Of a DNA stretch of 64,000 nucleotides, positions 1 to 10,189 are shown piece by piece. Origin of the DNA: Pelagerythrobacter marinus (lineage in GTDB: Bacteria; Pseudomonadota; Alphaproteobacteria; Sphingomonadales; Sphingomonadaceae). The notes beneath the pieces were generated by a model, which ran no database searches, had not been told where the DNA came from, and worked only from the letters and a program-made list of their open reading frames with translations. The position numbers and the translations under genes are program-made. The stretch lies in the NCBI RefSeq assembly GCF_009827515.1, contig NZ_WTYO01000002.1:614873-678872 (forward strand), in the 5' to 3' direction. The first letter of the stretch is position 1. Each line of letters begins with the position of its first letter.

Positions 1-688
1 CCATGCCGGTATCGATGCTGGGCTTCGGCAGGTCGGCCCGCGTGCCATCGGCCGACTGCTCGAACTGCATGAAGACAAGGTTCCAGATCTCGATGAACCG
101 GTCGCCGTCCTCGTCGGGCGATCCCGGGGGGCCGCCGGGGATATGGTCGCCGTGGTCGTAGAATACCTCGCTGCACGGGCCGCACGGGCCGGTTTCGCCC
201 ATCGACCAGAAATTGTCGCTGGTGGCGATGCGGATGATACGGTCTTCGGGCAGGCCCGAGATCCTGCGCCAGAGATCGTAAGCCTCGTCGTCGGTGTGAT
301 AGACGGTCGCCGTCAGCCGCTCCGCCGGCAGGCCCCATTCTTTCGTCAGCAGGGTCCAGGCATGTTCGATCGCCTGTTCCTTGAAATAATCGCCGAACGA
401 GAAATTGCCGAGCATCTCGAAGAACGTGTGGTGCCGCGCGGTATAGCCGACATTGTCGAGATCGTTGTGCTTGCCCCCGGCGCGGACGCACTTCTGGCTG
501 CTGACCGCGGTCGGCCCGGGCGGGGTTTCGAGCCCGGTGAAGACGTTCTTGAACGGCACCATCCCGGCGTTGACGAACATCAGCGTGGGATCGTTGTACG
601 GCACCAGCGGGGCGCTTGGCACCGTGGCGTGGCCGTGGCCGGCGAAATAGTCGATGAAGGACCGGCGTATGTCGTTGGTCGAGGTCAT
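1..688 (-). CDS. alaS: Alanine-tRNA ligase, N-terminal part (cut by window edge)
   Basis: Class II aminoacyl-tRNA synthetase that charges tRNA-Ala in the cytoplasm. Reading the minus strand from the ATG at 688 gives [15 protein letters not shown], then the AlaRS N-terminal signatures: the HGH segment near residue 18, the [16 protein letters not shown] block and the [13 protein letters not shown] motif-2 block near residues 90-102. Only about 229 of the roughly 880 residues expected for the family lie inside the window, so the editing and C-Ala domains are not seen. The start matches the family's usual N-terminus. The gene stands alone; recA and the methyltransferase follow upstream on the same strand, with 141 bp before the methyltransferase stop. 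Confidence 0.97.
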   Translation of the reverse strand, partial: MTSTNDIRRSFIDYFAGHGHATVPSAPLVPYNDPTLMFVNAGMVPFKNVFTGLETPPGPTAVSSQKCVRAGGKHNDLDNVGYTARHHTFFEMLGNFSFGDYFKEQAIEHAWTLLTKEWGLPAERLTATVYHTDDEAYDLWRRISGLPEDRIIRIATSDNFWSMGETGPCGPCSEVFYDHGDHIPGGPPGSPDEDGDRFIEIWNLVFMQFEQSADGTRADLPKPSIDTGM

Positions 689-829
689 GCCAGCGCAGTT
701 AGTTGCTGGCGCACCGCGCGACAAGCGGATTAAGCCCCGCGATCCCCGGCACTGCACGGGCGCCGGGGTCGCCAAGGGTGCACGGCAGGGGCCGAAGGCT
801 GCACCGGGCGCGGCGCGATTTCCACGACG

Positions 830-1669
830 TCATCCCGGGGCGCGGGCCTCCACCAGCCAGGCCGCGGCCTGCGGCGCGATGCGCCCGCCATTCTCCCACC
901 CGGCGAGCAAGGCGCGCAGGCGGGTGATGAAGTCCGCCCGCGCCGGCCCCTCCAGCTGCGCGGCGGCGCGCGCGGCGGGCCCGATGACGAGGAAGTACGA
1001 CAGGGCATCCTCGACCGCTTCCGCCCCCTCGCCGGCGAGGTAGGGGAAATCGACCGGCTCGAACGTGGCGTCGCGCCAGCCCGTACGGCCCAGGACCTGC
1101 TCGACATGGTCCGGATCGGCGAAGGCGAAGGGGCCCGGCTGGCCCGGCGGGGGCGGCGCGCCCGCACCATCCGGGAGGAGCGAGGCAAGACCGCGCGCCC
1201 ATTCGTTCTCGGCCGCCGCGCGGAAACAGGTGAAGGCGAGCCGGGCGCCCGGGGCGGCGATCGCGGCCAGGTGGGCGAAGGCCGCCACCGGGTCGGCGAA
1301 GAACATGACCCCGTGCCGCGATACGAGCAGGTCCGGCGCGAAGCCGGGCCGCGACCAGGCGGCGGCATCGGCGCATTCGAACCAGACGCTGCCCCGGTCC
1401 GGGGCGCGACCCTGGGCGCGGTCTCGCGCCACGGAAAGCAGGTCCTCGCTGACATCGACCCCGACGACCTGCCCATCGGGCCTGCGCTCTGCCAGCGCCA
1501 GCGAGACCTCGCCGGCCCCGCAGCCGATATCGAGCGCGCGGGCGAACGGTTCGGCCGCGGCCGCCGCGACCAGCCGCCGAGTGAGCGCGGCGAAGCTGCG
1601 ATCGGTCCGGTGCCATTCGCCGGCCCAGCTGCGCCCGACGCGCCCTTCCCATTCGAGTTTCTCGGTCAT
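830..1669 (-). CDS. Class I SAM-dependent methyltransferase
   Basis: A 279-residue cytoplasmic methyltransferase of the Methyltransf_11/25 type. The SAM-binding glycine loop DIGCGAG is at residues 47-53, followed by the acidic ribose-binding GVDVSED at about 70-76. A later HGVMFFADPVAAF block resembles motif IV to post-I of small-molecule methyltransferases. The substrate cannot be read from the sequence. It lies between alaS and recA on the same strand, without overlap, so a shared operon is not implied. The ATG at 1669 gives a complete Rossmann fold and no longer in-frame homologous extension is visible. Confidence 0.85.
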   Translation of the reverse strand: MTEKLEWEGRVGRSWAGEWHRTDRSFAALTRRLVAAAAAEPFARALDIGCGAGEVSLALAERRPDGQVVGVDVSEDLLSVARDRAQGRAPDRGSVWFECADAAAWSRPGFAPDLLVSRHGVMFFADPVAAFAHLAAIAAPGARLAFTCFRAAAENEWARGLASLLPDGAGAPPPPGQPGPFAFADPDHVEQVLGRTGWRDATFEPVDFPYLAGEGAEAVEDALSYFLVIGPAARAAAQLEGPARADFITRLRALLAGWENGGRIAPQAAAWLVEARAPG

Positions 1670-2044
1670 GCGTCGTGCCGGCCCTTTCCCGCCGCGTCGT
1701 CCGGGCGTCCGCCCTTGCTAGGGCGGGCGACGCGGCTGGCCAATCGAAATATCGCCGCGCGGGGGCGCTGTGCGCGCACCGGTGGCCGGGGCAGCGCGGG
1801 AACGCCCGGCTGCGTCGTGCGCGAGTGGCAGGGGCAGCGCGAAGGGGGGCAGCGCGGCGGGCAGCATGGCAGGCGACATCGCGCCCAGCGCCGCGATCCC
1901 GGCGCGCGGGCCAGCGTCGTGGCCGTTTCGGGAGGGGAACCCCGCGCCCCTGCCCGACGAAAAACCGGCGCGGCACCATGGGGTGCGCGCGCCGGCTTTC
2001 CATTTTCCCGGGTGCTGGGGCGCACCCGCTTGAGGCGATGGATG
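1670..2044. other. Intergenic region downstream of recA
   Basis: About 375 bp between the recA stop and the methyltransferase start. I see one feature: the recA terminator hairpin near 1960-1996. The rest is GC-rich sequence with open frames on both strands that show no domain, no credible ribosome-binding site and no family-like composition. Confidence 0.5.
1960..1996 (-). terminator. Intrinsic terminator of recA
   Basis: Read on the minus strand, a GC-rich inverted repeat (CCGGCGCG at 1988-1995 pairing with 1965-1972, plus an inner GGTGC/GCACC pair and a CAT loop) is followed by a run of T (1964-1961). It lies about 50 bp past the recA stop codon. Confidence 0.75.
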
Positions 2045-3103
2045 TCAGTCGTCCGCGTCCGGACCCGTCATCATCTCCTCGGCGACTTCGTCGGTCCGGC
2101 CGCGGATCGCGGCTTCCAACCTGTCGCAAACTTCGGGGTTCTCGGTCAGGTACTTCTTCGCGTTCTCGCGGCCCTGGCCGATGCGGATCGAATCGTAGCT
2201 GAACCAGCTGCCCGATTTCTCGACCAGCCCGGCCTTGACCCCCAGGTCGAGGATCTCGCCGATCTTGGAAATGCCCTGGCCGTACATGATGTCGAACTCG
2301 ACCTGCTTGAACGGCGGGGCGACCTTGTTCTTGACCACTTTCACCCGGGTCGAGTTACCAATGATCTCGTCACGGTCCTTGATCTGGCCCGTGCGGCGAA
2401 TGTCGAGGCGGACGCTGGCATAGAACTTCAGCGCGTTGCCGCCGGTCGTCGTCTCCGGGTTGCCGTACATCACGCCGATCTTCATCCGCAGCTGGTTGAT
2501 GAAGATCACCATGGTCTTCGACCGGCTGATCGACCCGGTCAGCTTGCGCAGCGACTGCGACATCAGCCGCGCCTGGAGGCCGACGTGGCTGTCGCCCATC
2601 TCGCCCTCGATCTCCGCCCGAGGGACCAGCGCGGCAACCGAATCGACCACCAGCACGTCGATCGCGTTCGAACGCACCAGCGTGTCGGTGATTTCCAGCG
2701 CCTGTTCGCCGGTGTCGGGCTGCGAGACGACCAGTTCGTCGATATCGACGCCCAGCTTCTTGGCATAGACCGGGTCCAGCGCGTGTTCGGCATCGACGAA
2801 GGCGGCGGTGCCACCGTTCTTCTGCGCTTCGGCGATCACGTGCAGCGCCAGCGTCGTCTTGCCCGAGCTTTCCGGCCCGTACACCTCGATCACGCGGCCT
2901 TTCGGCAGGCCGCCGACGCCGAGCGCGATGTCGAGCCCGAGCGACCCGGTGGAGATCGCCTCCACCTGCATCGCCTCTTTCTGGCCCAGTTTCATCGCCG
3001 AGCCCTTGCCGAACGCGCGATCGATCTGCGCCAGCGCGGCATCGAGTGCCTTTTGACGGTCCACGTTGCTTTCCTTCTCAACCAGCTTCAGTTCCGCCGC
3101 CAT
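2045..3103 (-). CDS. recA: Recombinase RecA
   Basis: ATP-dependent recombinase that binds single-stranded DNA, performs strand exchange and triggers LexA self-cleavage. The 352-residue product has the family's normal length. Walker A GPESSGKT is at residues 76-83 and Walker [13 protein letters not shown] near residue 150; the L2-loop region around [20 protein letters not shown] is intact. The acidic C-terminal tail ends in GPDADD. An AAGGAGG ribosome-binding site lies 9 nt before the ATG at 3103. A LexA-type operator sits 78 bp upstream and an intrinsic terminator follows, so the gene is probably monocistronic and SOS-induced. Confidence 0.99.
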   Translation of the reverse strand: MAAELKLVEKESNVDRQKALDAALAQIDRAFGKGSAMKLGQKEAMQVEAISTGSLGLDIALGVGGLPKGRVIEVYGPESSGKTTLALHVIAEAQKNGGTAAFVDAEHALDPVYAKKLGVDIDELVVSQPDTGEQALEITDTLVRSNAIDVLVVDSVAALVPRAEIEGEMGDSHVGLQARLMSQSLRKLTGSISRSKTMVIFINQLRMKIGVMYGNPETTTGGNALKFYASVRLDIRRTGQIKDRDEIIGNSTRVKVVKNKVAPPFKQVEFDIMYGQGISKIGEILDLGVKAGLVEKSGSWFSYDSIRIGQGRENAKKYLTENPEVCDRLEAAIRGRTDEVAEEMMTGPDADD

Positions 3104-3180
3104 CGCATGGCCTCCTTCGCTTGCCTAGGGCCTCGATCCCGTTATCGACCGGAGCCCGTTGTATCCGATTTGTTCCATAA

Positions 3181-3195
3181 GAACAAGAGCGGAAC
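3181..3195 (-). promoter_or_regulatory. LexA (SOS) operator upstream of recA
   Basis: On the minus strand the site reads GTTC-N7-GTTC (GAAC at 3181-3184 and 3192-3195 on the plus strand), which is the direct-repeat LexA box known from alphaproteobacteria such as Caulobacter and Rhodobacter. A partly overlapping inverted repeat, TTGTTC-N5-GAACAA, is at 3171-3187. The position, 78-92 bp before the recA start, fits promoter repression. Confidence 0.8.
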
Positions 3196-3249
3196 AAACA
3201 TTCTTCGCGAAGGCCAGTTAATTGCGTTTAAACAGGGGGTTGCGCGCCA

Positions 3250-4833
3250 TTATTCGCCCGAACGCCGCACGCGCCAGCGAATTTTCCGATCCGAATTGGC
3301 GGGAATTTTCGTCTCGATCTCGTGCATCCCGTCGCGGACCTGCCCGGTGCCCCGGCCGCGCACTTCCCACGCCGCGGTGGGGCCGAGCGCAACCCGCACG
3401 GTGACCGGGATCGGCAGGGCATTGGCCAGCTCCGCCTCCATCCGCGTCCACTTGCGCGGCGCCTCCCCCGGATCGTGTTCGCTCGTGCGGCGGCACGCGA
3501 CCTGCACTTGCGCGCTGGTGCCGAGCGCAATCTCGACATCCTGCCCCTCCGCGTGGTCGCGCAGCCGTTCCTCCCCGACGAGCAGCGGCCCGCGCGACGA
3601 CGGCTCGAAGATCGTCACCCCGCCCGAAGGCAGGGCGAGGCCGAGGCCGTGATCCGCGTCGTTCACCGTTTCGAGGACCCGCGCCGCCGGCTGGAAATCG
3701 GCGCGCCCGGCACCGGGCAGGCAGGCAACCTCGTACAGGAAGCGCCCTTCGACCCTGTCCTTGCGCAGGAACGCGACCTGCTTCAGCCCCTTGGCCGCCA
3801 CGGTGACCGGTTCGGGCACGCGGTAGAGCTTGAGATCGCCGAGCGCTTCCTCCCCGGCCATGACCGCGGCGCCCGCGCCTTCGGTGCGGCGCGCCGCGGT
3901 TACCTCGATCGCCATGTCCGCCTGCGGCGCCATCACCGGCGGCGGGGCCGGTGGCGGCACCCGGCGGGGTATCGGCGAGCCGGCGGCCGTGCTGCCCAGC
4001 GGATAGCAGGTCAGGCGCAGCCGCTCCGCCTGCGGGGGATCGGCCAGCGCCTGGAAATCGCTTTCGACGTTGAGCGTGCCCGCCACGGCCATCAGCTCGG
4101 CATCGGGAAAGCCCTGGGCATTGTCGTTGAGCAGGGTGAGCCACGAGGTGAGCGCCAGGTCCACGCCCCCGCGCCCGTCCCCCGCCCCCAGCGTCGCGAC
4201 ATAGTTCGCCTGCCAGTCGAACCCCCAGGCGAGATAAGTCAGCACCACGCGGTAGGTCCCGCCGCCGGGATCGTGCGTGTCGATCGAGAACACCGGCTGC
4301 GCCGAAAGCCCTTCCGGCACGCGGTCGAACGTCAGCTTCTCCGGCAGGCCGGCGCAGCGCACCGCCTCGAACCCCTCGCGCGTTTGCAGGACCAGCCCGC
4401 CGTCGGCCCGGGTCCGCACGACCGCTTGCTCGCTCTGCGTCTGCCCGGTGGCGGGGTTGGTGCGGGTGATCGTGACCCTGTTGCCCAGCGCGCCGTTGAC
4501 CAGCGCGGCCGGGGACAGCAGCTCCGCATTGCGGTTCTTCTCGATCGTGCCGCCCGGCAGCCCGGTCACGATCGCGCTGACGGCGACCATGCCTTCGGCC
4601 ACGCCGTCGAACCGCACCGTGCTTTCCCCCGGCGGCAGGGTGACGGTGCGCGTCTCGCTGATCATCGCGAATCCGCGCGGCCAGTCGCGATCCATCGCCT
4701 CGTCCGCGCCGCGCGCGGGGTCGCGATAGACGGTGACCGCCAGCCCTTCGGGCGCGGAAGCGTCCACCGCGGTCCGCGCGCCCGCGGCGCCAGGCAGGAG
4801 GGCCAGGGCCAGCAGGATGGCACCGCGCCGCAT
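3250..4833 (-). CDS. DUF4139-domain protein, secreted (downstream paralogue)
   Basis: A 527-residue protein with an N-terminal signal peptide (MRRGAILLALALLPGAAGA) and a body matching the DUF4139 family. It contains the telltale LTYLAWGFDWQANYVATL segment and a beta-rich C-terminus ending in a SDRKIRWRVRR motif. Members are envelope or secreted proteins of unknown biochemical role. The ATG at 4833 was chosen because it begins the signal peptide; longer in-frame starts run through the neighbouring gene. It follows the paralogue at 4848-6329 by only 14 nt, so the two are surely co-transcribed and probably arose by tandem duplication. The protein is more divergent than its partner, including a proline-rich linker (VPPPAPPPVMAP) in the middle. 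Confidence 0.85.
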   Translation of the reverse strand: MRRGAILLALALLPGAAGARTAVDASAPEGLAVTVYRDPARGADEAMDRDWPRGFAMISETRTVTLPPGESTVRFDGVAEGMVAVSAIVTGLPGGTIEKNRNAELLSPAALVNGALGNRVTITRTNPATGQTQSEQAVVRTRADGGLVLQTREGFEAVRCAGLPEKLTFDRVPEGLSAQPVFSIDTHDPGGGTYRVVLTYLAWGFDWQANYVATLGAGDGRGGVDLALTSWLTLLNDNAQGFPDAELMAVAGTLNVESDFQALADPPQAERLRLTCYPLGSTAAGSPIPRRVPPPAPPPVMAPQADMAIEVTAARRTEGAGAAVMAGEEALGDLKLYRVPEPVTVAAKGLKQVAFLRKDRVEGRFLYEVACLPGAGRADFQPAARVLETVNDADHGLGLALPSGGVTIFEPSSRGPLLVGEERLRDHAEGQDVEIALGTSAQVQVACRRTSEHDPGEAPRKWTRMEAELANALPIPVTVRVALGPTAAWEVRGRGTGQVRDGMHEIETKIPANSDRKIRWRVRRSGE

Positions 4834-4847
4834 CGCAGCCGACCCGC

Positions 4848-6329
4848 TCAGAACCGGGTTTCGTAAGTGACGCGGACGACGCGCTCGCCTTCGGCCGGGA
4901 CGGGGACCGTCCACTTGCGCCGGTCGATGTTCAGTTGCTGCCCGGGCAGGTCCTCGCTGACGATGCGATAGTCGTTGCCCCACCAGCCACGGTCGAGCCC
5001 GGCCTGGACGAGATCGACCTCGACCGGCGCGGCCTTGGCGTTGGTGAAGGTGTAGCGCATCGTCGTGCGGTAGAAATTCGTCGGCCGTTCGACCTCGACT
5101 TCCTCCACCGTCTCGCCTTCGCGGATCACGCGATAGCGCGCGCTGCGCTGCCATTCGGCGGCGCTGATCGTCTCGCGGCTTTCGACTTCGGCCTGCACGA
5201 AGATGTCGAAGGCCTGGCCGGTGCGCAGGCTCAGCTCGCTGCCCATCGGCGTGTGATCGATGAAGTTCTCGCCGATGAACTGGGCGTTCCCGCGGCTGTC
5301 GCGCTGGTAGAAGCGGACCGCCCCTTCCGGCAGGGCATCGCCAAGCCCGCCCTCGCGCGAGGAGGAGAAGGCGATCTCGCTCGCCACGTTGACCGGATCG
5401 CTGTCGCTCGCCAGCCAGCCGACCGTGCGCGCATAGACCTTGCGCGCGGGCACGCCCTGCACGTCGAGAAAGCTGACCTGCTTGGTCTGGTTGTTCGCGA
5501 TCGTCGTGCGCGCGCCGATCGGGTAGAGGTAGAAATCGCCGACCCGCTCGCGCCCCGCGCTCTCGGTCCCCGGCCGCACCATGCCGCCGCGGCCCGCCCG
5601 GCGATAGCTGCCGCCGCCGGGGTCGCCGGCGACCAGCAGGGTGTCGGCGGCGTGGAAGGTCGTGCCGGTCTCGTTCGTCAGGGTGACCCAGCCCTGCATG
5701 TCGATCGTCCCGGCCCCTTCGTCGTAGAGCGCGACGTAATCGGCCGACCAGTCGAGCCCGCTGGTGAGATAGCGGATCGCGGCCGGCCGCGTGCCCGCCT
5801 CCGAACTGTCGACCGTGACCGACAGCGTGGGCCGCGCGCGCAAGTTGGGCGGCACCCGGTCGAACACCGCGCGCACCGGCAACCCGTCGTCGCGCAGGAT
5901 CTCTATCCGGTCGCCGATCCGCACCACGACGCCGCCCGCGGTGGACAGCACGGTCGCGCGTTCGCGGGTCTCGGCGCCGGTGGCCGGGTTGGTGCGCACG
6001 AGCGTGATGGTCTGCCCGATCGCCTTTTCCATCAGCTTGCCCGGCGTCAGCAGGTCGAAGTCGAAGTTCTGCTCGACGATCGCCGCGCCCGGGGCGTTGA
6101 AGCTCAGCGTTTCGGGCCGGATGTCGCCCGAGACGTCGGGAAACTCGATCCGGCTGCGCCCGCGCGCGATCGGCAGCTGGCGCACGTCCTGCACCAGCGC
6201 CTGCCCATCGCTGTAGATGGTGACCGAGACATCGCCCTGCGCCGTCTGCCCGGCGGCATCCTGGCCCACCGCGGCGGGCGTGAGGAGCGTGAAAGACAGT
6301 GCGCTGCAGGCGGCGAAAGTGCGAAGCAT
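4848..6329 (-). CDS. DUF4139-domain protein, secreted (upstream paralogue)
   Basis: A 493-residue exported protein. The signal peptide spans roughly residues 1-22 (MLRTFAACSALSFTLLTPAA). The mature part opens with the family's DVSVTIYSDGQALVQDVRQ strand and contains IRYLTSGLDWSADYVALY, the same landmark as in the downstream paralogue. Both also share a TLVRTNPATG or TITRTNPATG segment near residue 110. No catalytic motif is recognised, and the family function is unknown. It is the first gene of a two-gene operon; an upstream terminator or promoter could not be assigned with confidence. The gene ends 14 nt before the paralogue's ATG. Confidence 0.87.
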   Translation of the reverse strand: MLRTFAACSALSFTLLTPAAVGQDAAGQTAQGDVSVTIYSDGQALVQDVRQLPIARGRSRIEFPDVSGDIRPETLSFNAPGAAIVEQNFDFDLLTPGKLMEKAIGQTITLVRTNPATGAETRERATVLSTAGGVVVRIGDRIEILRDDGLPVRAVFDRVPPNLRARPTLSVTVDSSEAGTRPAAIRYLTSGLDWSADYVALYDEGAGTIDMQGWVTLTNETGTTFHAADTLLVAGDPGGGSYRRAGRGGMVRPGTESAGRERVGDFYLYPIGARTTIANNQTKQVSFLDVQGVPARKVYARTVGWLASDSDPVNVASEIAFSSSREGGLGDALPEGAVRFYQRDSRGNAQFIGENFIDHTPMGSELSLRTGQAFDIFVQAEVESRETISAAEWQRSARYRVIREGETVEEVEVERPTNFYRTTMRYTFTNAKAAPVEVDLVQAGLDRGWWGNDYRIVSEDLPGQQLNIDRRKWTVPVPAEGERVVRVTYETRF

Positions 6330-6411
6330 CGGTGCAGTCCCTCCCTGGCCGGCCCCGGCGATCGTGCCGGAGGGCTCCGGGAAGGGAAGCTAACGCCCCC
6401 CGCCCGCCCTG

Positions 6412-8877
6412 TCAGGTGGAATCTGCGCCCGCCCGGCCCCGGCTCTCGGCCAGGACGCGCGCCACCTCGTCGCTGATCTGCTGGACGCTGAACGGCTTGG
6501 CGATGAAATGCATGTCGTCCACGTCGATCTCGCTGCGAAGCTGCTCTTCGGCGTAGCCCGACATGAACAGGACCGGCAGGTCGGGCCGCACCTTGCGGAC
6601 CGCGCGGACCATCGCCGGGCCGTCCATGCCCGGCATGACGACGTCGGACACGATCAGGTCGAAGGCCCCGCCGTTGGCGATCGCGGCCAGCCCTTCCTCG
6701 CCGTCGCAGGCCGTCGTCACCTCGTACCCGGCGCGCGAGAGCGCGCGTTCGGCGACGGCGCGGACCATGTCCTCGTCCTCCACCAGCAGGACGCGCCCGC
6801 CCGACGACCAGCCGCTGGCGCGCGCGGCGGCATCCTCGCGCGCCTCGCGCCGTTCGGTGCCGCGGTGGACCGGCAGGTAGATCGTGAACCGCGCCCCTTC
6901 GGGCTCGCCGCCCGGCCCCGCGACGTTGTCGGCGAAGATGAACCCGCCCGACTGCTTGACGATGCCATAGACGGTCGAAAGGCCCAGGCCCGTCCCCTTG
7001 CCCTGCTCCTTGGTGGTGAAGAACGGTTCGAAGATCTTGCCCAGCAGGCTTTGCGGAATGCCGCCGCCGTTATCCTGCACCACCAGCACGGTGTAATCGG
7101 CCACCGGGATGATGTCGGACCCCATCTTGCGCACGTCCGCCGCGGAGACGCGGCGCGTGGCGAGCGTGAGCTTGCCCGTCCCGTCGCCGCGCGCGTGGAT
7201 CGCGTCGCGCGCGTTGACGGCGAGGTTGACGATCACCTGTTCGAGCTGCTGCGGGTCGGCGCGCACAGGGCCCAGGTCGCGGTCGTGGTGGACGCGGAAC
7301 ACGATCTTTTCGCCCAGCAGCCGTTTCAACAGCTGGCTGACCTCGCTCACCACGTCGGGCAGTTGCAGGACCTCGGGCCGCAGCGTCTGCTGGCGGCTGA
7401 AGGCGAGCAACTGGCGCGTCAGGCTGGCGGCGCGGTTGGAATTGGCCCGGATCTGCTGGATATCGTCGTAATCGCTGTCGCCCGGCGTATGGCGCAGCAG
7501 CATGAGATCGCAGTAACCGATGATCGCGGTCAGCACGTTGTTGAAATCGTGCGCCACGCCGCCTGCCAGCTGGCCCACGGCCTGCATCTTCGTGGCCTGC
7601 GCGACCTGGCGCTTCAGCCGGGTTTCCTCGGTCGTGTCGACCAGGCTCAGCAGGACCGCCGCCTCGCCCAGCCCGCGCACCCCGGCGAGGCCCAGCGAAA
7701 CCGGCTCGTCCGCCTGGTGGACCAGCCGCACGGCCATGTCTCCGCTGGTCGCGGGCCCGCGGGCGAACCGGCGGACCGCGTCGATCAGCGCGCTCTTGTC
7801 TTCGCGCACGACGAGGTCGGACGGGAACGGGGGCAGCCCTTCCTCTTCCCGCGCGACGGCGCGCAGGAAGGCGTCGTTGGCGAACAGGAAGCGGCCGTCG
7901 CGGTCGGTCATCGCCAGGCCCAGCGGCAGGGCGCCGAGCAGCGCCTCCAGCTGCGGGGTCGCGGCCACGCTGCCGCCGCCTTCCCAGCCGCCGCCTATGC
8001 CCACCCCGCTATCGACCAGCAGCATCAGCGAAGGCACCTCGTCCGCGCGCGCGGGCCGGGCATCGTCGGGATCGCCCAGCGCCACCTGGACCAGCATCTG
8101 CGGCGTGCCGCGGCGCCCCTCGCGCGCGAAATAGATCCGCTCGCGATCGTCGGACCGCAGCTGGGCGACGAAATCCTGTCCCGCCAGCGTGGCCGAGGGA
8201 TCGCCGGTCGCGCGTTCGGCGAAACCGGTGCTGACCGCGCGGATCGCGCCGTCGGTGCCGACGACCGCCGCCTCTATTCCCGAATGCGACAGGAACGCGC
8301 CCAGCGGGCCGGCGATCCACTCGCCGATGCGCGCCACCGGGTCTTCCAGCGTCAGCGGGGTGAAGCGCCAGACCAGGTAATCGCTGCCGCGGCCGACCCG
8401 TTCGGCCTCCCCCCGCCAGCCGGCCGGGCCGCCTTCGCGGCCCAGCGGCTCGGCCAGGCCGCGCCCGTCGCGCCAGGCCTCGCGCGCGGCGCGGACCAGG
8501 CGTTCCATCGATTCGCGGTCGAGCGCGAGGTTCGGCGGTGCCTGGGCAATGCCGAACCAGTCGGTATAGGCGGAATTGGCGCAGACCAGCCGGTTGGCCC
8601 GGTCGGTCACGGCGATCGCGGTGCCCGGCTGTTCGATCGCGGCGACCGTCACCGACCAGTCGGGCGCGGCGAAGGCCTCTTCCCGGGTGTTCGGCCGGAT
8701 GCGCGCGATCGCGTAGCCGGCGGCCATCAGCGCGGCCAGACCGACGGCATAGCCGAGCGCGATCGAACCGTCGCGCGTGATCAGCCAGATCAGCCCCGCG
8801 CTGGCCACCAGCGCGGCGGCGATCGCCGCGATCAGCGGCATTTCGCCGAGCGATCGGGTCACCTGCCCCGGCTTCAC
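6412..8877 (-). CDS. cckA: Hybrid histidine kinase CckA (cell-cycle kinase)
   Basis: Membrane hybrid kinase-phosphatase at the head of the alphaproteobacterial CckA-ChpT-CtrA phosphorelay. Two membrane helices lie near residues 13-33 and 38-58, followed by two PAS-like regions (about 75-200 and 310-400). The H-box [11 protein letters not shown] places the phospho-accepting His near residue 443. The very conserved [20 protein letters not shown] and [11 protein letters not shown] stretches identify CckA rather than another hybrid kinase. The HATPase N, G1 and G2 boxes ([29 protein letters not shown]) are intact. The C-terminal receiver carries its phospho-acceptor Asp near residue 745 in [11 protein letters not shown]. 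The GTG start at 8877 overlaps the upstream DUF2062 stop (GTGA), implying translational coupling; an internal ATG at 8841 is an alternative. Confidence 0.95.
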   Translation of the reverse strand: MKPGQVTRSLGEMPLIAAIAAALVASAGLIWLITRDGSIALGYAVGLAALMAAGYAIARIRPNTREEAFAAPDWSVTVAAIEQPGTAIAVTDRANRLVCANSAYTDWFGIAQAPPNLALDRESMERLVRAAREAWRDGRGLAEPLGREGGPAGWRGEAERVGRGSDYLVWRFTPLTLEDPVARIGEWIAGPLGAFLSHSGIEAAVVGTDGAIRAVSTGFAERATGDPSATLAGQDFVAQLRSDDRERIYFAREGRRGTPQMLVQVALGDPDDARPARADEVPSLMLLVDSGVGIGGGWEGGGSVAATPQLEALLGALPLGLAMTDRDGRFLFANDAFLRAVAREEEGLPPFPSDLVVREDKSALIDAVRRFARGPATSGDMAVRLVHQADEPVSLGLAGVRGLGEAAVLLSLVDTTEETRLKRQVAQATKMQAVGQLAGGVAHDFNNVLTAIIGYCDLMLLRHTPGDSDYDDIQQIRANSNRAASLTRQLLAFSRQQTLRPEVLQLPDVVSEVSQLLKRLLGEKIVFRVHHDRDLGPVRADPQQLEQVIVNLAVNARDAIHARGDGTGKLTLATRRVSAADVRKMGSDIIPVADYTVLVVQDNGGGIPQSLLGKIFEPFFTTKEQGKGTGLGLSTVYGIVKQSGGFIFADNVAGPGGEPEGARFTIYLPVHRGTERREAREDAAARASGWSSGGRVLLVEDEDMVRAVAERALSRAGYEVTTACDGEEGLAAIANGGAFDLIVSDVVMPGMDGPAMVRAVRKVRPDLPVLFMSGYAEEQLRSEIDVDDMHFIAKPFSVQQISDEVARVLAESRGRAGADST

Positions 8878-9464
8878 CTCTCGCCCGCCTCCAGGCGCCG
8901 GTCGAGCCGCGCCTCCATCTGGCGCAGCCGCCGCGCCCGCTTGCGCGCCACGATCAGACGCCAGATCACGCTCGACAACAAGTATCCCAGCGCCGCCGAG
9001 ACGACCGACAGGACGACGAAGCCGAAGGCCGTCACGCCCGCGACCTGGAAGGCATCGATGGCGAAGGCCCAGCGGCCGCTGGCCAGTTCGTCGTTGGCAA
9101 AGCCCACCGTCACCGCGTCCACTTTCAGCACGAAGCGCCCGACCTTGTTCGCCACCAGCAGCCAGAACGGCAGGGTGAAGGGATTGGTGACGAATGTCAC
9201 CAGCGCGGAAACCGGCACGTTGGCCCGCGCCGGCAGGGCGAGGAAGGCGGCGAGGAAGATCTGGCCCACCGGCACGATGAAGGCGGCGAACAGCCCCAGC
9301 GCGACGCCCCGCGGGACGGAGCGGCGGGTGAAGCGCCACAGTTCGGGCGTCAGGAACCGGTGGGCGATCGGCGCCAGGTACTTGTTGCGCGCCATCGTCT
9401 CGCGCGTGGGCATGTGCTTGCGCAGCCAGTCGGCGAGGAAGGTCTTGGAAGGCTTGCCGGTCAT
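8874..9464 (-). CDS. DUF2062-domain membrane protein
   Basis: A 196-residue inner-membrane protein of the DUF2062 family. The signature is visible as VPRGVALGLFAAFIVPVGQ followed by FVTNPFTLPFWLLVANKVG, with two to three further hydrophobic segments (about residues 112-150) and a basic C-terminal tail. The biochemical function is unknown. It is the promoter-proximal gene of a two-gene unit with cckA, whose GTG overlaps this stop codon. The shared unit suggests an envelope or cell-cycle link, but that is only inference from position. Confidence 0.85.
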   Translation of the reverse strand: MTGKPSKTFLADWLRKHMPTRETMARNKYLAPIAHRFLTPELWRFTRRSVPRGVALGLFAAFIVPVGQIFLAAFLALPARANVPVSALVTFVTNPFTLPFWLLVANKVGRFVLKVDAVTVGFANDELASGRWAFAIDAFQVAGVTAFGFVVLSVVSAALGYLLSSVIWRLIVARKRARRLRQMEARLDRRLEAGER

Positions 9465-9597
9465 CGTCCTGCAATCGCAATGGGCGCGGCACCGCGCGAG
9501 GGCAAGGGCGGCACGGCGAAATCTGGCGAACCGGTCATCACGCGCGATATGGGTACGAACGCGCGGATGGCCACCGCGTGAACGCCGGCGCGCGCGG

Positions 9598-10080
9598 TCA
9601 GCGGTTTTCGCGAAGGAGGCGCGCCTTGTCGCGCTTCCAGTCGCGCTCCTTGATCGTCTGGCGCTTGTCGTGCGCCTGCTTGCCCTTGGCCAGGGCCAGT
9701 TCCACTTTCGCCCGCCCGGTCGCGTTGAAATAGACCGACAGCGGCACCAGCGTCATGCCCTTGCGCTCGACCGCGCCGAACAGGCGTTCGATCTCGCGCG
9801 CGTGGAGCAGCAGCTTGCGCGGGCGGCGCGGCTCGTGGTTGAACCGGTTGCCGTGGCTGAACTCGGGGATATTGGCGTTGACCAGCCAGACTTCGCCCTC
9901 GCGCACCTCGGCATAGCTTTCGGCGATCGAGGCCTCGCCCGCGCGCAGCGATTTCACCTCGGTCCCCTGGAGCGCGATCCCCGCCTCGAACTTGTCCTCG
10001 ATATGATAATCGAACCGCGCGCGCCGGTTCTCGGCGACGGTCTTTTGCTTGTCGAACGTGGCGGGCTTGGGACGGGCCAT
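9598..10080 (-). CDS. smpB: SsrA-binding protein SmpB
   Basis: Binds tmRNA and delivers it to stalled ribosomes in trans-translation. The 160-residue product has the family's usual length. Landmarks are [49 protein letters not shown] and the basic, tail-inserting C-terminus with [20 protein letters not shown]. The ATG at 10080 was chosen because the protein begins [20 protein letters not shown] as in relatives; upstream in-frame codons give an unrelated arginine-rich extension. No tmRNA gene was found in the window. Confidence 0.97.
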   Translation of the reverse strand: MARPKPATFDKQKTVAENRRARFDYHIEDKFEAGIALQGTEVKSLRAGEASIAESYAEVREGEVWLVNANIPEFSHGNRFNHEPRRPRKLLLHAREIERLFGAVERKGMTLVPLSVYFNATGRAKVELALAKGKQAHDKRQTIKERDWKRDKARLLRENR

Positions 10081-10189
10081 AAGGCCGCGGCATGTAGGGG
10101 TTCGCGGGCCGATGGAAAAGCCCCATCGGCACTGCGCGCGGGAACCGCCCCCCCTCCCCCGTCCGTTGGCAGGACAAGGAGACCCGAAG

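Noticed and set aside
1106..3652. An 848-codon open frame on the plus strand
   Set aside because: Antisense to recA and the methyltransferase and runs through the LexA operator and terminator.
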